From contig NZ_JAJOZB010000001.1 in assembly GCF_023701745.1 (NCBI RefSeq), forward strand, positions 6,299,501 through 6,363,500: a DNA stretch of 64,000 nt, in the 5' to 3' direction. Both the position numbers and the translations under genes were made by a program. Positions 7,301 to 15,475 of the stretch are shown here, piece by piece (the stretch's first letter is position 1; each line of letters starts with the position of its first letter). The notes beneath the pieces were generated by a model that saw only the letters and a program-made list of their open reading frames with translations, was not told the origin of the DNA and did no database searches. This DNA is from Streptomyces sp. RKAG293 (GTDB lineage Bacteria > Actinomycetota > Actinomycetes > Streptomycetales > Streptomycetaceae).

Positions 7301-8899
7301 ATGACAGCCGCATTGGACGACAGCTTCCATGTCTTCGACACCACGCTGCGCGACGGCGCGCAGCGTGAGGGGATCAACCTCACCGTCGCGGACAAGCTGA
7401 CGATCGCCCGGCACCTGGACGACTTCGGGGTGGGCTTCATCGAGGGCGGCTGGCCGGGCGCCAACCCCCGGGACACCGAGTTCTTCGCCCGCGCCGCCAC
7501 CGAGCTGGAACTGCGGCACGCCACGCTCGTCGCCTTCGGCGCCACCCGCCGCCCCGGTGGCAAGGCCGCCGAGGACATGCAGGTCAAGGCGCTGCTGGAC
7601 TCCCAGGCTCCGGTGATCACGCTGGTCGCCAAATCGCACGACCGGCATGTCGAACTGGCGCTGCGCACCACGCTCGAAGAGAACCTGGAGATGGTCCGCG
7701 ACACCGTCTCCTACCTGCGCGAGCAGGGACGGCGGGTGTTCGTCGACTGCGAGCACTTCTTCGACGGCTACAAGGCCAACCCGGAGTACGCGAAGCAGGT
7801 CGTGAAGACCGCGCACGAGGCCGGCGCCGACGTCGTCGTCCTCTGCGACACCAACGGCGGCATGCTGCCGGCACAGGTACAGGCCGTGGTCGGCCTCGTC
7901 CTGGCCGACACCAACGCGCGGCTGGGCATCCACGCCCAGGACGACACCGGCTGCGCGGTCGCCAACACTCTCGCCGCCGTCGACGCGGGCGCCACCCACG
8001 TGCAGTGCACCGCGAACGGCTACGGCGAGCGGGTGGGCAACTCCAACCTCTTCCCGGTGGTCGCCGCACTGGAACTCAAGTACGGCAAGAAGGTGCTCCC
8101 CGAGGGCGCCCTGGCCGAGATGACCCGCATCTCGCACGCCATCGCCGAGGTCGTCAACCTCGCGCCCTCCACCCACCAGCCCTACGTCGGCGTCTCCGCC
8201 TTCGCGCACAAGGCCGGTCTGCACGCCTCCGCGATCAAGGTCGACCCGGACCTCTACCAGCACATCGACCCCGAGCAGGTCGGCAACACCATGCGGATGC
8301 TCGTCTCCGACATGGCGGGCCGCGCCTCCATCGAGCTCAAGGGCAAAGAACTCGGCATCGACCTCGGCGACGACCGCGAGCTCGTCGGCCGCGTCGTCGC
8401 GAGGGTGAAGGAGCGCGAGCTCCAGGGCTACACCTACGAGGCCGCCGACGCCTCCTTCGAACTGCTGCTGCGCGACGAGATCAACGGCCGCCCCCGCCGC
8501 TACTTCCGCGTCGAGTCCTGGCGCGCGATCGTCGAGGACCGCCCCGACGGCACCCACGCCAACGAGGCCACGGTGAAGGTGTGGGCCAAGGGCGAGCGCA
8601 TCGTCGCCACCGCGGAGGGCAACGGCCCGGTCAACGCCCTCGACCGCGCACTCCGTGTCGCCCTGGAACGGATCTACCCGCAGCTCGCCGAGCTCCAGCT
8701 CGTCGACTACAAGGTCCGCATCCTCGAAGGCCGCCAGGGCACCGACTCCACCACCCGCGTCCTGGTCACCACCAGCGACCGCAAGGGCGAGTGGAACACG
8801 GTCGGCGTCGCCGAGAACGTGATCGCGGCTTCCTGGCAGGCGCTGGACGACGCGTACGCGTACGGGTTGCTGCGCGCGGGCGTCGACCCGCAGGAGTAA
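7301..8899 (+). CDS. cimA: (R)-citramalate synthase
   Basis: A 532-residue member of the 2-isopropylmalate/homocitrate synthase family. It condenses acetyl-CoA with pyruvate to citramalate, the threonine-independent entry to isoleucine. The TIM-barrel start HVFDTTLRDGAQREGINL carries the metal and substrate motif DTTLRDG. GIHAQDDTGCAVANTLAAV supplies the HxH-like metal site region, and a C-terminal regulatory LeuA-dimer domain occupies roughly 400-532. The ATG at 7301 has AGGAG 10 bases upstream. A GTG further upstream at 7241 is open but poorly supported. A terminator and possible leader peptide precede it. Confidence 0.93.
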   Translation: MTAALDDSFHVFDTTLRDGAQREGINLTVADKLTIARHLDDFGVGFIEGGWPGANPRDTEFFARAATELELRHATLVAFGATRRPGGKAAEDMQVKALLDSQAPVITLVAKSHDRHVELALRTTLEENLEMVRDTVSYLREQGRRVFVDCEHFFDGYKANPEYAKQVVKTAHEAGADVVVLCDTNGGMLPAQVQAVVGLVLADTNARLGIHAQDDTGCAVANTLAAVDAGATHVQCTANGYGERVGNSNLFPVVAALELKYGKKVLPEGALAEMTRISHAIAEVVNLAPSTHQPYVGVSAFAHKAGLHASAIKVDPDLYQHIDPEQVGNTMRMLVSDMAGRASIELKGKELGIDLGDDRELVGRVVARVKERELQGYTYEAADASFELLLRDEINGRPRRYFRVESWRAIVEDRPDGTHANEATVKVWAKGERIVATAEGNGPVNALDRALRVALERIYPQLAELQLVDYKVRILEGRQGTDSTTRVLVTTSDRKGEWNTVGVAENVIAASWQALDDAYAYGLLRAGVDPQE

Positions 8900-8920
8900 C
8901 GGGCCGGGGGCGGGCTCCCG

Positions 8921-9589
8921 TCAGCTGGTGGCGGGGGCCTGTCCGGTGGACCCGGGTCCGGTCTTGTCCGGGTCCGGGGTGCAGTGGATGCTGCGGACGA
9001 ATGCGTCCAGGTCGGGGAGGACTTCCAGGAATCGCTGGTGGTCCCACGACATCAGGAAGACGTGCACGTCGGTGTCGAAGTCCTCGTCGCGGAAGATGTA
9101 GTTGACCTGGTCGTACTGACCGATTTCGGTGACGCCGCTCCACTGGGCCTTGACGCCCCGTCCGAGCGCTTCGGTCTCGAACCACTCCGCAACCGGTTGG
9201 ACCGTCGCGCTCTTGGTGCCGAAGTAGCTGTAGTGCTGGAACGCCTCTTCCCTGGTTCCTTCACGCTTCCACAGCGCGATGGCGACCGCGACCGGCATCT
9301 TCGTGTAGTCGGGGCAGTGGAAGTACAGCTTGTGCGCAGCTACGCTGCCGACGATTTCGCTCTGCCCCCGCACGAGGGATTGCGCGAAGGGCAGAACTTC
9401 CTTCTTCACGACCTTCTTGGTCAGCTCCCGGCCGCCACGAAGGAAGCGGTCACCGGCGTAGTCGAAAGCCCACTCGGCGGCATCCGCCCATTTGGTGCCC
9501 TTGAAGGCAAGAGGGATGGGAAACCAGACGTCCCGGTCGTAGTCGATCCGGGCCCAGTTCTCCGTCGACTTGCGGTGGTCGAAGCTCAC
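8921..9589 (-). CDS. Hypothetical protein, last gene of the Esx-like cassette
   Basis: A 222-residue soluble-looking protein of no recognised family. I chose GTG at 9589, which overlaps the preceding stop (GTGA), instead of longer in-frame starts. It has no signal peptide or clear membrane segment. It is rich in Trp and aromatic residues (WFPIPLAFKG, LYFHCPDYTKMP, YNIFRDEDF-like end). Coupling to the upstream gene and the cassette layout suggest it works with the Esx-like and membrane proteins. Base composition is less GC-rich than neighbouring core genes. Confidence 0.7.
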   Translation of the reverse strand: MSFDHRKSTENWARIDYDRDVWFPIPLAFKGTKWADAAEWAFDYAGDRFLRGGRELTKKVVKKEVLPFAQSLVRGQSEIVGSVAAHKLYFHCPDYTKMPVAVAIALWKREGTREEAFQHYSYFGTKSATVQPVAEWFETEALGRGVKAQWSGVTEIGQYDQVNYIFRDEDFDTDVHVFLMSWDHQRFLEVLPDLDAFVRSIHCTPDPDKTGPGSTGQAPATS

Positions 9590-10185
9590 GCGTCCTCCTG
9601 CTGGTACTTCCACCGGAACGTGCTCATGATCGCATCGAACAGCGCACCGAGGAGTTTTGCGATGTCGTCGTCGGGGCTTCCGCCACCGAACGTGGAGAAC
9701 GAGGAGAGCAGCCAGCTGTCGGCGGTTCCGGGCACGGGAAGTATGTACTCGATGCGACGTGACGCGTAATCGACCTCGCGTTCCGGATCGGCGTCGTAGT
9801 TCCGTTCCGTCCGGATGCCGGAGCACCCGGCGATTTCCACCGGCTCCCCACCCCGAGTCGTCGACAGTACTTCGGCCAGCACCTGCTGAGGGTCAGGGGC
9901 GTCGAGCCGCCCGAATTCGACGTAGGAGATCAGGAACGAGGCCGGGAGGTTCTGCTCGCGGTTTCCCACGGGCAGGAAGAGATCGACGCCTGCGTTCTGG
10001 CGAGCCTGGTTGATCACCTTTTTCAGCCGCGACTCCAACTCCCGTCGGTACTGGGCGACCTGATCGCGTCCATGCTTCGCGAAGGCGCGATCGAGCAGGC
10101 TGGCGATGGCCTTGTCCGTACCCCGCTGGACCGGGATCTTCTCCCACTCGTCCGGGACGACCAGTCGGTAGCCGCTCACCGTCAT
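9586..10185 (-). CDS. Hypothetical protein, third gene of the Esx-like cassette
   Basis: A 199-residue protein beginning MTVSGYRLVVPDEWEKIPV. No catalytic motif is recognised. A helical segment with many Arg/Lys/Glu (about 30-70) is followed by a mixed alpha/beta region. The opening (YRLVVPDEWEKIPV) recalls small actinobacterial proteins found beside type VII secretion-like genes, but that is recollection, not a search. It overlaps the upstream gene by ATGA and the downstream one by GTGA, so the three are translated as a unit. Confidence 0.7.
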   Translation of the reverse strand: MTVSGYRLVVPDEWEKIPVQRGTDKAIASLLDRAFAKHGRDQVAQYRRELESRLKKVINQARQNAGVDLFLPVGNREQNLPASFLISYVEFGRLDAPDPQQVLAEVLSTTRGGEPVEIAGCSGIRTERNYDADPEREVDYASRRIEYILPVPGTADSWLLSSFSTFGGGSPDDDIAKLLGALFDAIMSTFRWKYQQEDA

Positions 10186-11552
10186 GAGCCGACCTCCACG
10201 GTGGTCAGTTCCTTGAACTTACCGAATATGGGCAAGGGCTTCGACGTGTCGCCTTCCACCACCGGGTGCAGGAGATCGCCGTCGAATCCTTTGCCGTGCA
10301 CCAGATTCCCGATGAAGTTGAACGTGTCGCTGCCGCCCGCCCAGTGGCTGAACTCGTCGGCAGCATTGGCGGCGCCATTGATGATCCGCACCGTTTTCAG
10401 GAAGCCGCCGGCGCGAGTGAGCGCGTTGGGGAACAGTCGGGTGTTCGGGAACTCCTCGGCGAGTTGGCGGAGTTTCGTCATGTTCTCCAGGACTTCCTTC
10501 TCGCCACCGGCGAGGAACTTCTGGCCGACCGCGGTGCCGTAGTCGGACAGCGAGGACCACAGTCGGGTGAAGCCTCCCTGGTCCGCGCCTTCTGCCATGT
10601 CCGCGCCTTCGGCCAGTGCCCGGCTCGCACTCGTCCCGCCCTCCTCGGCCTCCGCTCCGGCGCGCGTCGCGTTCGCCACGCCCTCGGCGAACGCCGTCGA
10701 ACCCTTCAGCGCAGCCTTCGCCCAGGCCGCTGTGCCCAGGGTGGCGATGGCGAAGACGTCCATTGCCACATCCGTCCAGGAGCCGTCGCCGGTGAGCGCG
10801 ACGGCGGTATGGCCCAGCAGGGCGGCCAGCATCAGTCCGCCCAGCACGCCGGTGAGGAGGTCGAGGCCGGGAATGAACAGCGAGATGATGATGAGGGCGG
10901 TGACGATCCAGGTGCAGATGTCGGCGAGCAGCTTGATCAGCCCGGCGTGCTCATGGATGAAGTCCTTGATCCCGTCCCACCGGCTGTCCTTCAAGCCGTC
11001 GTGTTCGGTGTCCTCGATCTTCTGCATCCAATGGTGGGCACGTTCGTCCCGGTGGCTCTTCGTATGCGCCAACTGCGTTTTCGCCTGCGTGAGTTCACCC
11101 TGGGCGGCCTGTTTCGCGTGGTCCAGGACATCCTTATGGTGTTGCTGTTCCGGGGTGAGTTTCGGCACCGGCTGCCCGGCCGCCGGCTTCACTTCGGGGG
11201 AGTTGGCGGTCGGCGCGACGGCCTGGGCCTTGGTCAGGGCCTTCAGCGACTCGGATTGGCAGTGGTCCAGGTCGTCGGCCCAGCTGCCCAGATATCCGGA
11301 CACCGTCTCGTACCGGGTGGCGACCTTTCCCAGGTCGCCTTTGAGTTCCGAAGCGGTATCGCGCAGCTTGTCGGCGAACTTGCCGACGTTCTCGTCACCT
11401 GCGATATCCGTCAGCAGGCCGATCTGGTCGCGGATCGTCTCAGCCATCTTGCTCAGGCGCTTGGCCTCGGCCCGAACCTCGTGCGGTTCCCCGGGAATCG
11501 GGTCCTGGCTCTCGTCGAGCACGGCCCATTCATAGTCGGGCGGCCTACTCAT
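10182..11552 (-). CDS. Large helical membrane protein, type VII-secretion-associated (LXG/WXG-like N-terminus)
   Basis: A 456-residue protein. I chose the ATG at 11552, which has GAGGGG upstream. Residues about 25-110 are long helices with heptad-like spacing (RLSKMAETIRDQIGLL; YLGSWADDLDHCQ around 87-99), reminiscent of LXG/WXG helical hairpins. A charged linker (110-190) leads to hydrophobic segments at about 205-252 and 262-282, then an Ala/Gly-rich helix and a C-terminal region (about 330-456) of no known fold. I see no toxin catalytic motif. It follows a WXG100-sized protein and is coupled to two hypothetical genes. It could be a membrane partner or substrate of a type VII-like system whose core genes are elsewhere. 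Confidence 0.65.
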   Translation of the reverse strand: MSRPPDYEWAVLDESQDPIPGEPHEVRAEAKRLSKMAETIRDQIGLLTDIAGDENVGKFADKLRDTASELKGDLGKVATRYETVSGYLGSWADDLDHCQSESLKALTKAQAVAPTANSPEVKPAAGQPVPKLTPEQQHHKDVLDHAKQAAQGELTQAKTQLAHTKSHRDERAHHWMQKIEDTEHDGLKDSRWDGIKDFIHEHAGLIKLLADICTWIVTALIIISLFIPGLDLLTGVLGGLMLAALLGHTAVALTGDGSWTDVAMDVFAIATLGTAAWAKAALKGSTAFAEGVANATRAGAEAEEGGTSASRALAEGADMAEGADQGGFTRLWSSLSDYGTAVGQKFLAGGEKEVLENMTKLRQLAEEFPNTRLFPNALTRAGGFLKTVRIINGAANAADEFSHWAGGSDTFNFIGNLVHGKGFDGDLLHPVVEGDTSKPLPIFGKFKELTTVEVGS

Positions 11553-11613
11553 GCTGCTGGTTCCCCTCACGCGTGAACATGCTGGATCGACTACTGGCGG
11601 GGAGTGACGGGGG

Positions 11614-11940
11614 CTACTTCTTCTTGCCTGCGCCGTCGAGGCCGTCTTCGAGCTTCTTGTCCACGTCCTTGAAGGCTTCCATGGTCTTCTCGGCCATCTC
11701 GCCCATCGCCTTCACCTTGTCCAGCAGCTTGTGCCGGTGGTAGTCCCAGTTGCTGGCGAAGTCGTGCATCGCGTGCGCGATGTCACCGGAGCCGAGAAAC
11801 TCCTTGATTTCCTTCTGGTGCCCGCCTGTGTCCTCCAGCTCCCGCTGGATCGTCTGCAGGCTCTTCGTCGATTCCTCGAGCCTGTCGTAGGACACTTTGA
11901 GGTCCGCCATCCCCGCAACCATTCCGCTCGCCCTGGTCAT
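11614..11940 (-). CDS. WXG100/Esx-like small helical protein
   Basis: About 100 residues, highly helical, with NWDYHRHKL near the middle where WXG100 proteins have their turn. The helix-turn-helix pattern (ADLKVSYDRLEESTKSLQ; EMAEKTMEAFKDVDKKL) and size match Esx-type proteins, although the exact W-x-G is W-D-Y here. The tail is Lys-rich. Possible starts are GTG at 11940 and ATG at 11922 or 11910; the last gives MADLKVSYD, which is most like the family. It heads the minus-strand cassette, the usual place for an Esx protein. Confidence 0.7.
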   Translation of the reverse strand: MTRASGMVAGMADLKVSYDRLEESTKSLQTIQRELEDTGGHQKEIKEFLGSGDIAHAMHDFASNWDYHRHKLLDKVKAMGEMAEKTMEAFKDVDKKLEDGLDGAGKKK

Positions 11941-12134
11941 GATCTGAGTGCCGGGGAGGATTTCGCGGCATGCGGGCGCGCCACATCAACTGCGGGAGTT
12001 CCCCTGTCCGGCAATCCATTGATCGTTTCAAGCCCTCGGGGGCCGGACAACCTGGAGCTCGCAAAGAACGGTAAAGACCTGGCCTATTCATGACCGACAG
12101 TGACCAGGTGCTGGGGCCGGGCGGCGTCGTACGC

Positions 12135-12416
12135 CTACGCGGAGAGGTCGGCCCCGGCGGCGAAGGCGACGAAGCGGGTCCAGGCGGCGGGGGAGACCGT
12201 CAGGGCCGGGCCGTCGGGGTCCTTGGAGTCACGGATGTGCACGGCCTGGGGGTGGGCGGCGACCTCGATGCAGTTGCCGCCCTCACTGCCACTGTGGCTG
12301 GACTTGCGCCAGGCGTAGGCGATCTCGACGCAGGCGCCGCCTTCGCTGCCGCTGTGAGTGGACTTGAACCAAGCGAGATCGTCGTCGGAACGCTGTGGGC
12401 TTGCTGCGCGGTTCAT
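12135..12416 (-). CDS. DUF397 small protein with a duplicated motif
   Basis: A 93-residue DUF397 protein. The family core is present twice in tandem: FKSTHSGSEGGACVEIA and then RKSSHSGSEGGNCIEVA. The usual tail VRDSKDPDGPALTVSPAAW follows with minor changes (IRDSKDPDG). Most DUF397 proteins have one copy, so an internal duplication is likely. It overlaps the upstream WhiJ-like regulator gene by ATGA. In streptomycetes such pairs act in developmental and antibiotic control, and the DUF397 partner is thought to modulate the HTH protein. Confidence 0.9.
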   Translation of the reverse strand: MNRAASPQRSDDDLAWFKSTHSGSEGGACVEIAYAWRKSSHSGSEGGNCIEVAAHPQAVHIRDSKDPDGPALTVSPAAWTRFVAFAAGADLSA

Positions 12417-13237
12417 GAATCTCCTAGCAGATCGTCCAACAGGCCCTTGCTCTCCTCAGGGGTGAGGGCCTGCGATCGCAGCATCCCATATTTCTGCTGG
12501 AGCACACTGACCTCGTCTGGATCATCGACGAGGAAGCTGACGCGCTGGCCTTCCATATAAGCCAGTTGCTCATGGTCGGGGGTCTCCAGCAGAACCATGG
12601 GACCGTCGAGCCCGGCGTGCTCATAGCGGTCCGTCGGCATGATCTGCAGTCCCAGGAAGGGGAGTTCGGCGCATCGGCGCAGGTGGCGGTTCTGCTCGCG
12701 CAGTACCGCACGGCCACCGATCGGGCGGTGCAGGATCGACTCCTCCAGCAGGTAGTTCATCATCGGCGGCCAGGGCTTCCGCTCGAAGAGCCTCTGCCGG
12801 TCGAGCCGGGCTGATAACCGTTCCTCCGCCTCTTCCGCACTGATGGGTGGGAACAGACAGGCAAAGACCGCCTGCGCATACTCCTCGGTCTGGAGCAGGC
12901 CGGGAATCACGTGGGTCTCGTACCAAAGGAGCGTCAGCGACCGCTGCTCCTGCTCGATGAAGTCCTGCGCGAACAGCGGATACCGCTCCTTCTCCGGGAT
13001 CTGCGTCACCGCGACCGCCAGCGCGCCCTTCGTCCCCAGCAGCTGGTCCAAGTGTTCCGCCAGGTCCCGCTTGAGCGGCCTGCGACCCTGCTCGATCGAG
13101 GCGATCGTCTCCTCGTGCACACACAGTCGCTCGGCCAGCGTTGCCTGCGTGAAGCGTTCTGCTCTGCGGAAGTGACCGAGCATGGCGCCGATCACGTGCC
13201 ACGACGGATTCTTCTTGGGCTTGTTCGCCGGATGCAT
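12413..13237 (-). CDS. WhiJ-like XRE regulator with DUF5753 domain
   Basis: A 274-residue regulator. Residues about 15-70 form an XRE helix-turn-helix (RRAERFTQATLAERLCVHEE, then IASIEQGRRPL). The rest is the DUF5753 effector domain (YETHVIPGLLQTEEYAQA; LSARLDRQRLF; YMEGQRVSFL). The ATG at 13237 has a strong AAGGGGAGA; longer in-frame starts exist upstream. It is coupled to the DUF397 gene and divergent from an AbaA-like ATPase gene, the standard streptomycete trio. Paralogues include WhiJ, but the specific role of this one is unknown. Confidence 0.9.
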   Translation of the reverse strand: MHPANKPKKNPSWHVIGAMLGHFRRAERFTQATLAERLCVHEETIASIEQGRRPLKRDLAEHLDQLLGTKGALAVAVTQIPEKERYPLFAQDFIEQEQRSLTLLWYETHVIPGLLQTEEYAQAVFACLFPPISAEEAEERLSARLDRQRLFERKPWPPMMNYLLEESILHRPIGGRAVLREQNRHLRRCAELPFLGLQIMPTDRYEHAGLDGPMVLLETPDHEQLAYMEGQRVSFLVDDPDEVSVLQQKYGMLRSQALTPEESKGLLDDLLGDS

Positions 13238-13332
13238 GAGGTCTCCCCTTCCCGTCCGTCGCCGCACGCGACCCCCTCCCGGGGCGTACAACCCATCCGT
13301 ACGCCCTGACACTGTGGTCCAACGTAATCACT

Positions 13333-13345
13333 GACTGTGACAGTC
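13333..13345. promoter_or_regulatory. Perfect palindrome before the anti-sigma-like gene
   Basis: GACTGTGACAGTC is a perfect 6-base inverted repeat around one base, ending five bases before the ATG at 13351 in the divergent promoter. It sits where a Shine-Dalgarno sequence would be, and none is seen. It may be an operator for the divergent WhiJ-like protein. Confidence 0.4.
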
Positions 13346-13350
13346 GCGCC

Positions 13351-13770
13351 ATGGAAAAGAACAATCAACTGCGCCTTTTCCGCGAGGCGTTCTACCGGCG
13401 CGAGCGCCGCTCCGTACCCGCTGCCAGGCGCTTCACCGCGCTGGCGCTGCGGGCGTGGGGTGTGGCGGACCGGCAGGACGAGGTGCTGCTCTGCGTGAGC
13501 GAGCTGGCGACCAACGCCCTGCTGCACGGGGTGCCCCCCGGGCGCGGTTTCCGGCTGCACCTCACCCTCGGCCAGGGCGGCGCCCCGCTGCGGATCGAGG
13601 TGCACGACAGCGGGGGAGGGGACGTGCGGACGCCCGCCCTCTGTCCACAGGGTGAGGACGAGGGCGGGCGCGGGTTGCTGCTGGTGGCGGGACTTGCGGA
13701 TGACTGGGGTGTGGGGCGGCGCGATCCCGGCAAGGTCGTCTGGTGCGAATTCGCGGTGACCGTACCGTGA
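13351..13770 (+). CDS. AbaA-like / RsbW-type ATP-binding protein
   Basis: A 139-residue GHKL-type ATPase domain protein similar to anti-sigma-factor kinases. The N-box appears as ELATNALLHG, the G1 box as EVHDSGGGDV, and the G2 region as GGRGLLLVAGLADDWGV. Streptomycetes encode many of these beside WhiJ-like and DUF397 genes, as here. There is no obvious ribosome site before the ATG, so it may be leaderless or the start may be misplaced. The target is unknown. Confidence 0.85.
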   Translation: MEKNNQLRLFREAFYRRERRSVPAARRFTALALRAWGVADRQDEVLLCVSELATNALLHGVPPGRGFRLHLTLGQGGAPLRIEVHDSGGGDVRTPALCPQGEDEGGRGLLLVAGLADDWGVGRRDPGKVVWCEFAVTVP

Positions 13771-13886
13771 AGCGGAATGCGGACCTCTGGCGGACGCGCG
13801 TAGAACTCGGGCACACTCGTCACGCACCAAGAGCGGCACCCGCACAACCGCCCCACCGGTTGCACGAATCCGCAGGAGGTTCTCGT

Positions 13887-14408
13887 ATGAGGCTCGGCAG
13901 AGTGCTGAAGTTCCGCACCGTCCTGAGCGCGCTCGTTCTCGCGCTCGGTGTTCTGTTCGCCCCCGGGGTCGGCATCGCCGCCTCCCACGACGCCTACGCG
14001 GTCAGCAAACTGACGCACGCACAGGCCACGTCCATGTTCAGTTCGGCGGGGATCACCTGGTCCTCGTCCGGCGGCTGCTCCAACCGCAACGTGTCCACCT
14101 GTACGTCCTTCGACCAACTCAACCTGGCCACCGCGCAGGGTGCCGTCACGCTCAAGCACGCGAGCGGCTGCGCCCTGAACATCACCGGCGGCACGGAGAC
14201 CGGGCACGCGAGCGGCACGTACAGCCACTGGAACGGCTACAAGCTCGACTTCGGCAAGAACACCTGCATCACCAACTACATCCACCGGTTCACGTACATC
14301 GGGCTGCGGGGTGACGGCGCTCCGCAGTACAAGTCCGGGTCGGGGAACATCTACGCGGACGAGGGCAGCCACTGGGACGTCCTCTACTACAACTGCGGCG
14401 GCTGCTGA
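13887..14408 (+). CDS. Secreted protein with LAS-type zinc-peptidase signature
   Basis: A 173-residue exported protein. A basic N-terminus and hydrophobic core (VLSALVLALGVLFAPG) form a Sec signal ending near residue 35. CAGGAGG precedes the ATG. The mature part has HWNGYKLD (H-x2-G-x3-D) and later EGSHW (E-x2-H-W). These match the zinc and catalytic motifs of LAS/M15-like peptidases (VanX/VanY, D-Ala-D-Ala carboxypeptidases: SxHxxGxAxD and ExxH). Several cysteines, including the C-terminal CGGC, suggest disulfides. A cell-wall peptide substrate is plausible but inferred. Whether it is already classified as a peptidase family is unknown to me. Confidence 0.7.
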   Translation: MRLGRVLKFRTVLSALVLALGVLFAPGVGIAASHDAYAVSKLTHAQATSMFSSAGITWSSSGGCSNRNVSTCTSFDQLNLATAQGAVTLKHASGCALNITGGTETGHASGTYSHWNGYKLDFGKNTCITNYIHRFTYIGLRGDGAPQYKSGSGNIYADEGSHWDVLYYNCGGC

Positions 14409-14469
14409 GGGTTCCGAACGAGCCGGGCAAGAGCGGACCTGGCTGTGACGTGAGGGGGACGGGTCCGCA

Positions 14470-14547
14470 GGGGTGGGGTTTCGAAATGCTGCCGAGCTAT
14501 TTGTGAGCCGCCAGGCTCGTAAATAGTCGATTTCGAAGCCCCGCCCC
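14470..14547. terminator. Long bipartite hairpin between convergent genes
   Basis: GGGGTGGGGTTTCGAAAT and ATTTCGAAGCCCCGCCCC (the second just inside 14529-14547) are nearly perfect inverted repeats. Inside them lie GCTATTT/AAATAG and GAGCC/GGCTC arms. The structure separates the secreted-protein gene from the convergent aldolase gene and probably acts as a bidirectional terminator. Arms this long with AT-rich inner stems are unusual here. Confidence 0.65.
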
Positions 14548-14570
14548 GGAGGGCCCGGCCCCCGACCCAC

Positions 14571-15419
14571 CTACCCCGCAGCCGGCGGACCGGCCAGCAC
14601 CCGCAGCAGCCGCGCCACCTCGTCCGCGACAGCGGTACGTCCCGGACCGAGGTACTTGCGGGGGTCGGTCAGCCGCGGCTGCGCCGCGAGGGTCTCGCGC
14701 ACCGCCGCCGTGAAGCAGCCGTTGAGGTGGGTGGCGATGTTGACCTTCACCATGCCGTGCGCGACGGCCCGGGCCAGATCATCGTCCGAGACGCCCGACG
14801 AGCCGTGCAGAACGAGCGGCACCTCGACGCCGGCCCGCAGCCGTCCGATCAGCTCGAAGTCGAGCGCAGCGGTCCGCGTGCTCATCGCGTGCGACGTGCC
14901 GACGGCGACGGCCAGGCCGTCCACACCGGTCGCCGCGACGTACGCCGCCGCCTCGGCCGGATCGGTGCGCACCCCCGGCGCGTGCACGCCGTCCTTGCCG
15001 CCGACCTCGCCCAGTTCGGCCTCCAGCCAGACGCCCGCGCGGTGGCAGTGCTCGGCCACCGAGGCGGTGACGGCCACGTTCTCCTCGTAGGGCAGCGTCG
15101 AGGCGTCGAACATCACCGAGGTGAGGCCCAGTGTGACGGCCTGCTCCACGAGCATGCGGTCGGTGGCGTGGTCGAGGTGGACGGCGACCGGTACGGAGGC
15201 GGCGCGGGCGATGGCGAGGGTCGCGGCCGCGACGGGCTCCAGGGCGCCGTGGTAGAGCACCGCGTTCTCGCTGATCTGCAGGACCACCGGCAGACCCGCG
15301 CGCTCCGCGCCCGCGGTGATGGCGGTGGCGTGCTCCAACTGGATGACGTTGAACGCGCCGACACCCCGGCCCGCGGCCATCGCGGGGCCGGTGATCTCAC
15401 CCGTGGTGACCAGTGGCAT
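14571..15419 (-). CDS. Class II ketose-bisphosphate aldolase (GatY/KbaY/FbaA family)
   Basis: A 282-residue zinc aldolase. GVGAFNVIQLEHATAITAG at the N-terminus and VAVHLDHATD (zinc His and catalytic Asp) are diagnostic, followed by SVMFDAS, EAELGEVGG and the second zinc region VLHGSSGV, with VKVNIATHLN near the C-terminus. It could cleave tagatose-1,6-bisphosphate or fructose-1,6-bisphosphate to triose phosphates. It lies 56 bases after the SIS-isomerase gene, same strand, so an amino-sugar route (GalNAc-type) is favoured over glycolysis. The substrate is inferred from context. Confidence 0.88.
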   Translation of the reverse strand: MPLVTTGEITGPAMAAGRGVGAFNVIQLEHATAITAGAERAGLPVVLQISENAVLYHGALEPVAAATLAIARAASVPVAVHLDHATDRMLVEQAVTLGLTSVMFDASTLPYEENVAVTASVAEHCHRAGVWLEAELGEVGGKDGVHAPGVRTDPAEAAAYVAATGVDGLAVAVGTSHAMSTRTAALDFELIGRLRAGVEVPLVLHGSSGVSDDDLARAVAHGMVKVNIATHLNGCFTAAVRETLAAQPRLTDPRKYLGPGRTAVADEVARLLRVLAGPPAAG

Positions 15420-15475
15420 GGGATCCCCTTCAAGCAGTCGGATGCAAGTAGTCGGGCAGGAGCAGGCGGAACGCG

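Noticed and set aside
2974..7704. A 1576-codon minus-strand frame across the urease to cimA region
   Set aside because: It overlaps five recognised plus-strand genes and has the composition of a reverse-frame artefact.
8921..9826. A longer start (near 9826) for the last gene of the Esx-like cassette
   Set aside because: It would overlap the upstream gene by 240 bases; the GTG at 9589 overlaps it by four, as the other genes in the set do.
10182..11552. Polymorphic toxin with the two downstream genes as immunity proteins
   Set aside because: No toxin domain is visible at its C-terminus, so the toxin/immunity reading is not supported by sequence.
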